A stretch of DNA of 64,000 nucleotides, from NCBI GenBank assembly GCA_949318235.1, contig OX439129.1, forward strand, positions 7,356,206-7,420,205. Reading direction: 5' to 3'. The position numbers and the translations under genes were made by a program. Shown piece after piece: positions 63,501 through 64,000 of this stretch; within the stretch, counting starts at the first letter, position 1, and each line of letters begins with the position of its first letter. Origin of the DNA: Ecdyonurus torrentis (Eukaryota > Arthropoda > Insecta > Ephemeroptera > Heptageniidae). Under the pieces are notes generated by a model that was not told where the DNA came from, ran no database searches, and saw nothing but the letters and a program-made list of their open reading frames with translations.

Positions 63501-63622
63501 ATTTTATATGTGGAAATAATACAGTAGTAATAAAAGGCACACTTGACCAAGATTGAAAAATTTTACTATTCAAATATTTGCGCCAAATCGTCAGTTTTTC
63601 TTAGATAAACTTGAAGTTTAAA

Positions 63623-63735
63623 TAATGCTGTTTGTAAACCCTGTTCTCTTGCACCAAAAAATGCGCATTCCATTTGATTAACCATAGCTGATTGTCATTT
63701 TAGGAGCAAAGAACAGGGTTTACGAACAGCATTAA
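63623..63735. mobile_element. 113-base hairpin element
   Basis: AATGCTGTTTGTAAACCCTG with TTCTCTTGC at the left pairs with GCAAAGAACAGGGTTTACGA then ACAGCATT at the right, about 29-base arms around a 50-base loop. Confidence 0.8.
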
Positions 63736-63884
63736 TGACAAAAGATAGTGGTTAAATGTACATACATAAATCTCGTAAATTGCAATAGGTAAATATTAAC
63801 CTAAAGCAAGTATTGATATACTATAATAATATTATAAAATGTAAGTTATTGCATAAGGCATCTTTAATGTAGTATATTTATATC

Positions 63885-64000
63885 GATGTTTACCCGTCGA
63901 AGTGAACGAACTTTTACAAATTTCGCTCAAAATGAACAATCTACGTCTGGCGCTTCTACGCATTTTAACAGCAGAACTAGATGGGACAATTTGGAAGTTT
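63885..64000. repeat. Family G repeat, cut by window end
   Basis: ACCCGTCGAAGTGAACGAAC, CTGGCGCTTCTACGCATTTT and AGAACTAGATGGGAC match 51620-51740. The rest lies beyond the window. Confidence 0.65.

Overview
This is AT-rich, intron-rich, microsatellite-laden eukaryotic nuclear DNA with short GC-richer exons, GT-AG introns and dense MITEs. The recognisable gene belongs to the arthropod Sidestep family of immunoglobulin-superfamily receptors, so the source is most likely an insect or another arthropod. The species cannot be named from the window.

Layout. (1) About 5.36-32.69 kb, + strand: the 3' half of a Sidestep-like gene, with six phase-compatible coding exons. They encode the last Ig domain, an FN3 domain, one transmembrane helix and a roughly 180-residue cytoplasmic tail. 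The signal peptide and first Ig domains lie to the left of the window. Introns reach 11.7 kb and hold microsatellites and MITEs. (2) 35.77-45.80 kb, - strand, convergent with the first gene: a complete three-exon gene with a TATA box and initiator. It encodes a predicted secreted protein of about 1573 aa that is rich in Asn, Lys, His, Glu and Ser and has no cysteine outside the signal peptide. I do not recognise its family, and it is the best candidate for something undescribed. (3) 45.8-64 kb: mostly intergenic repeats, with one plausible terminal coding exon of an unidentified + strand gene (54.53-54.79 kb) and a decayed LINE 3' end (56.83-57.35 kb, - strand).

Repeats. At least eight families of short inverted-repeat (MITE or foldback) elements recur, several flanked by TTAA as in piggyBac-type insertion. 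There are long (GA/CT)n and (TA)n arrays and many poly-T runs. Most short open frames here (RERERE, SLSLSL, YIYIYI) are microsatellite artefacts. No rRNA, tRNA, CRISPR array or prokaryotic feature was seen.

The two genes share no evident pathway. One is a surface receptor of the neuron-target recognition type; the other is a secreted, probably disordered extracellular protein.
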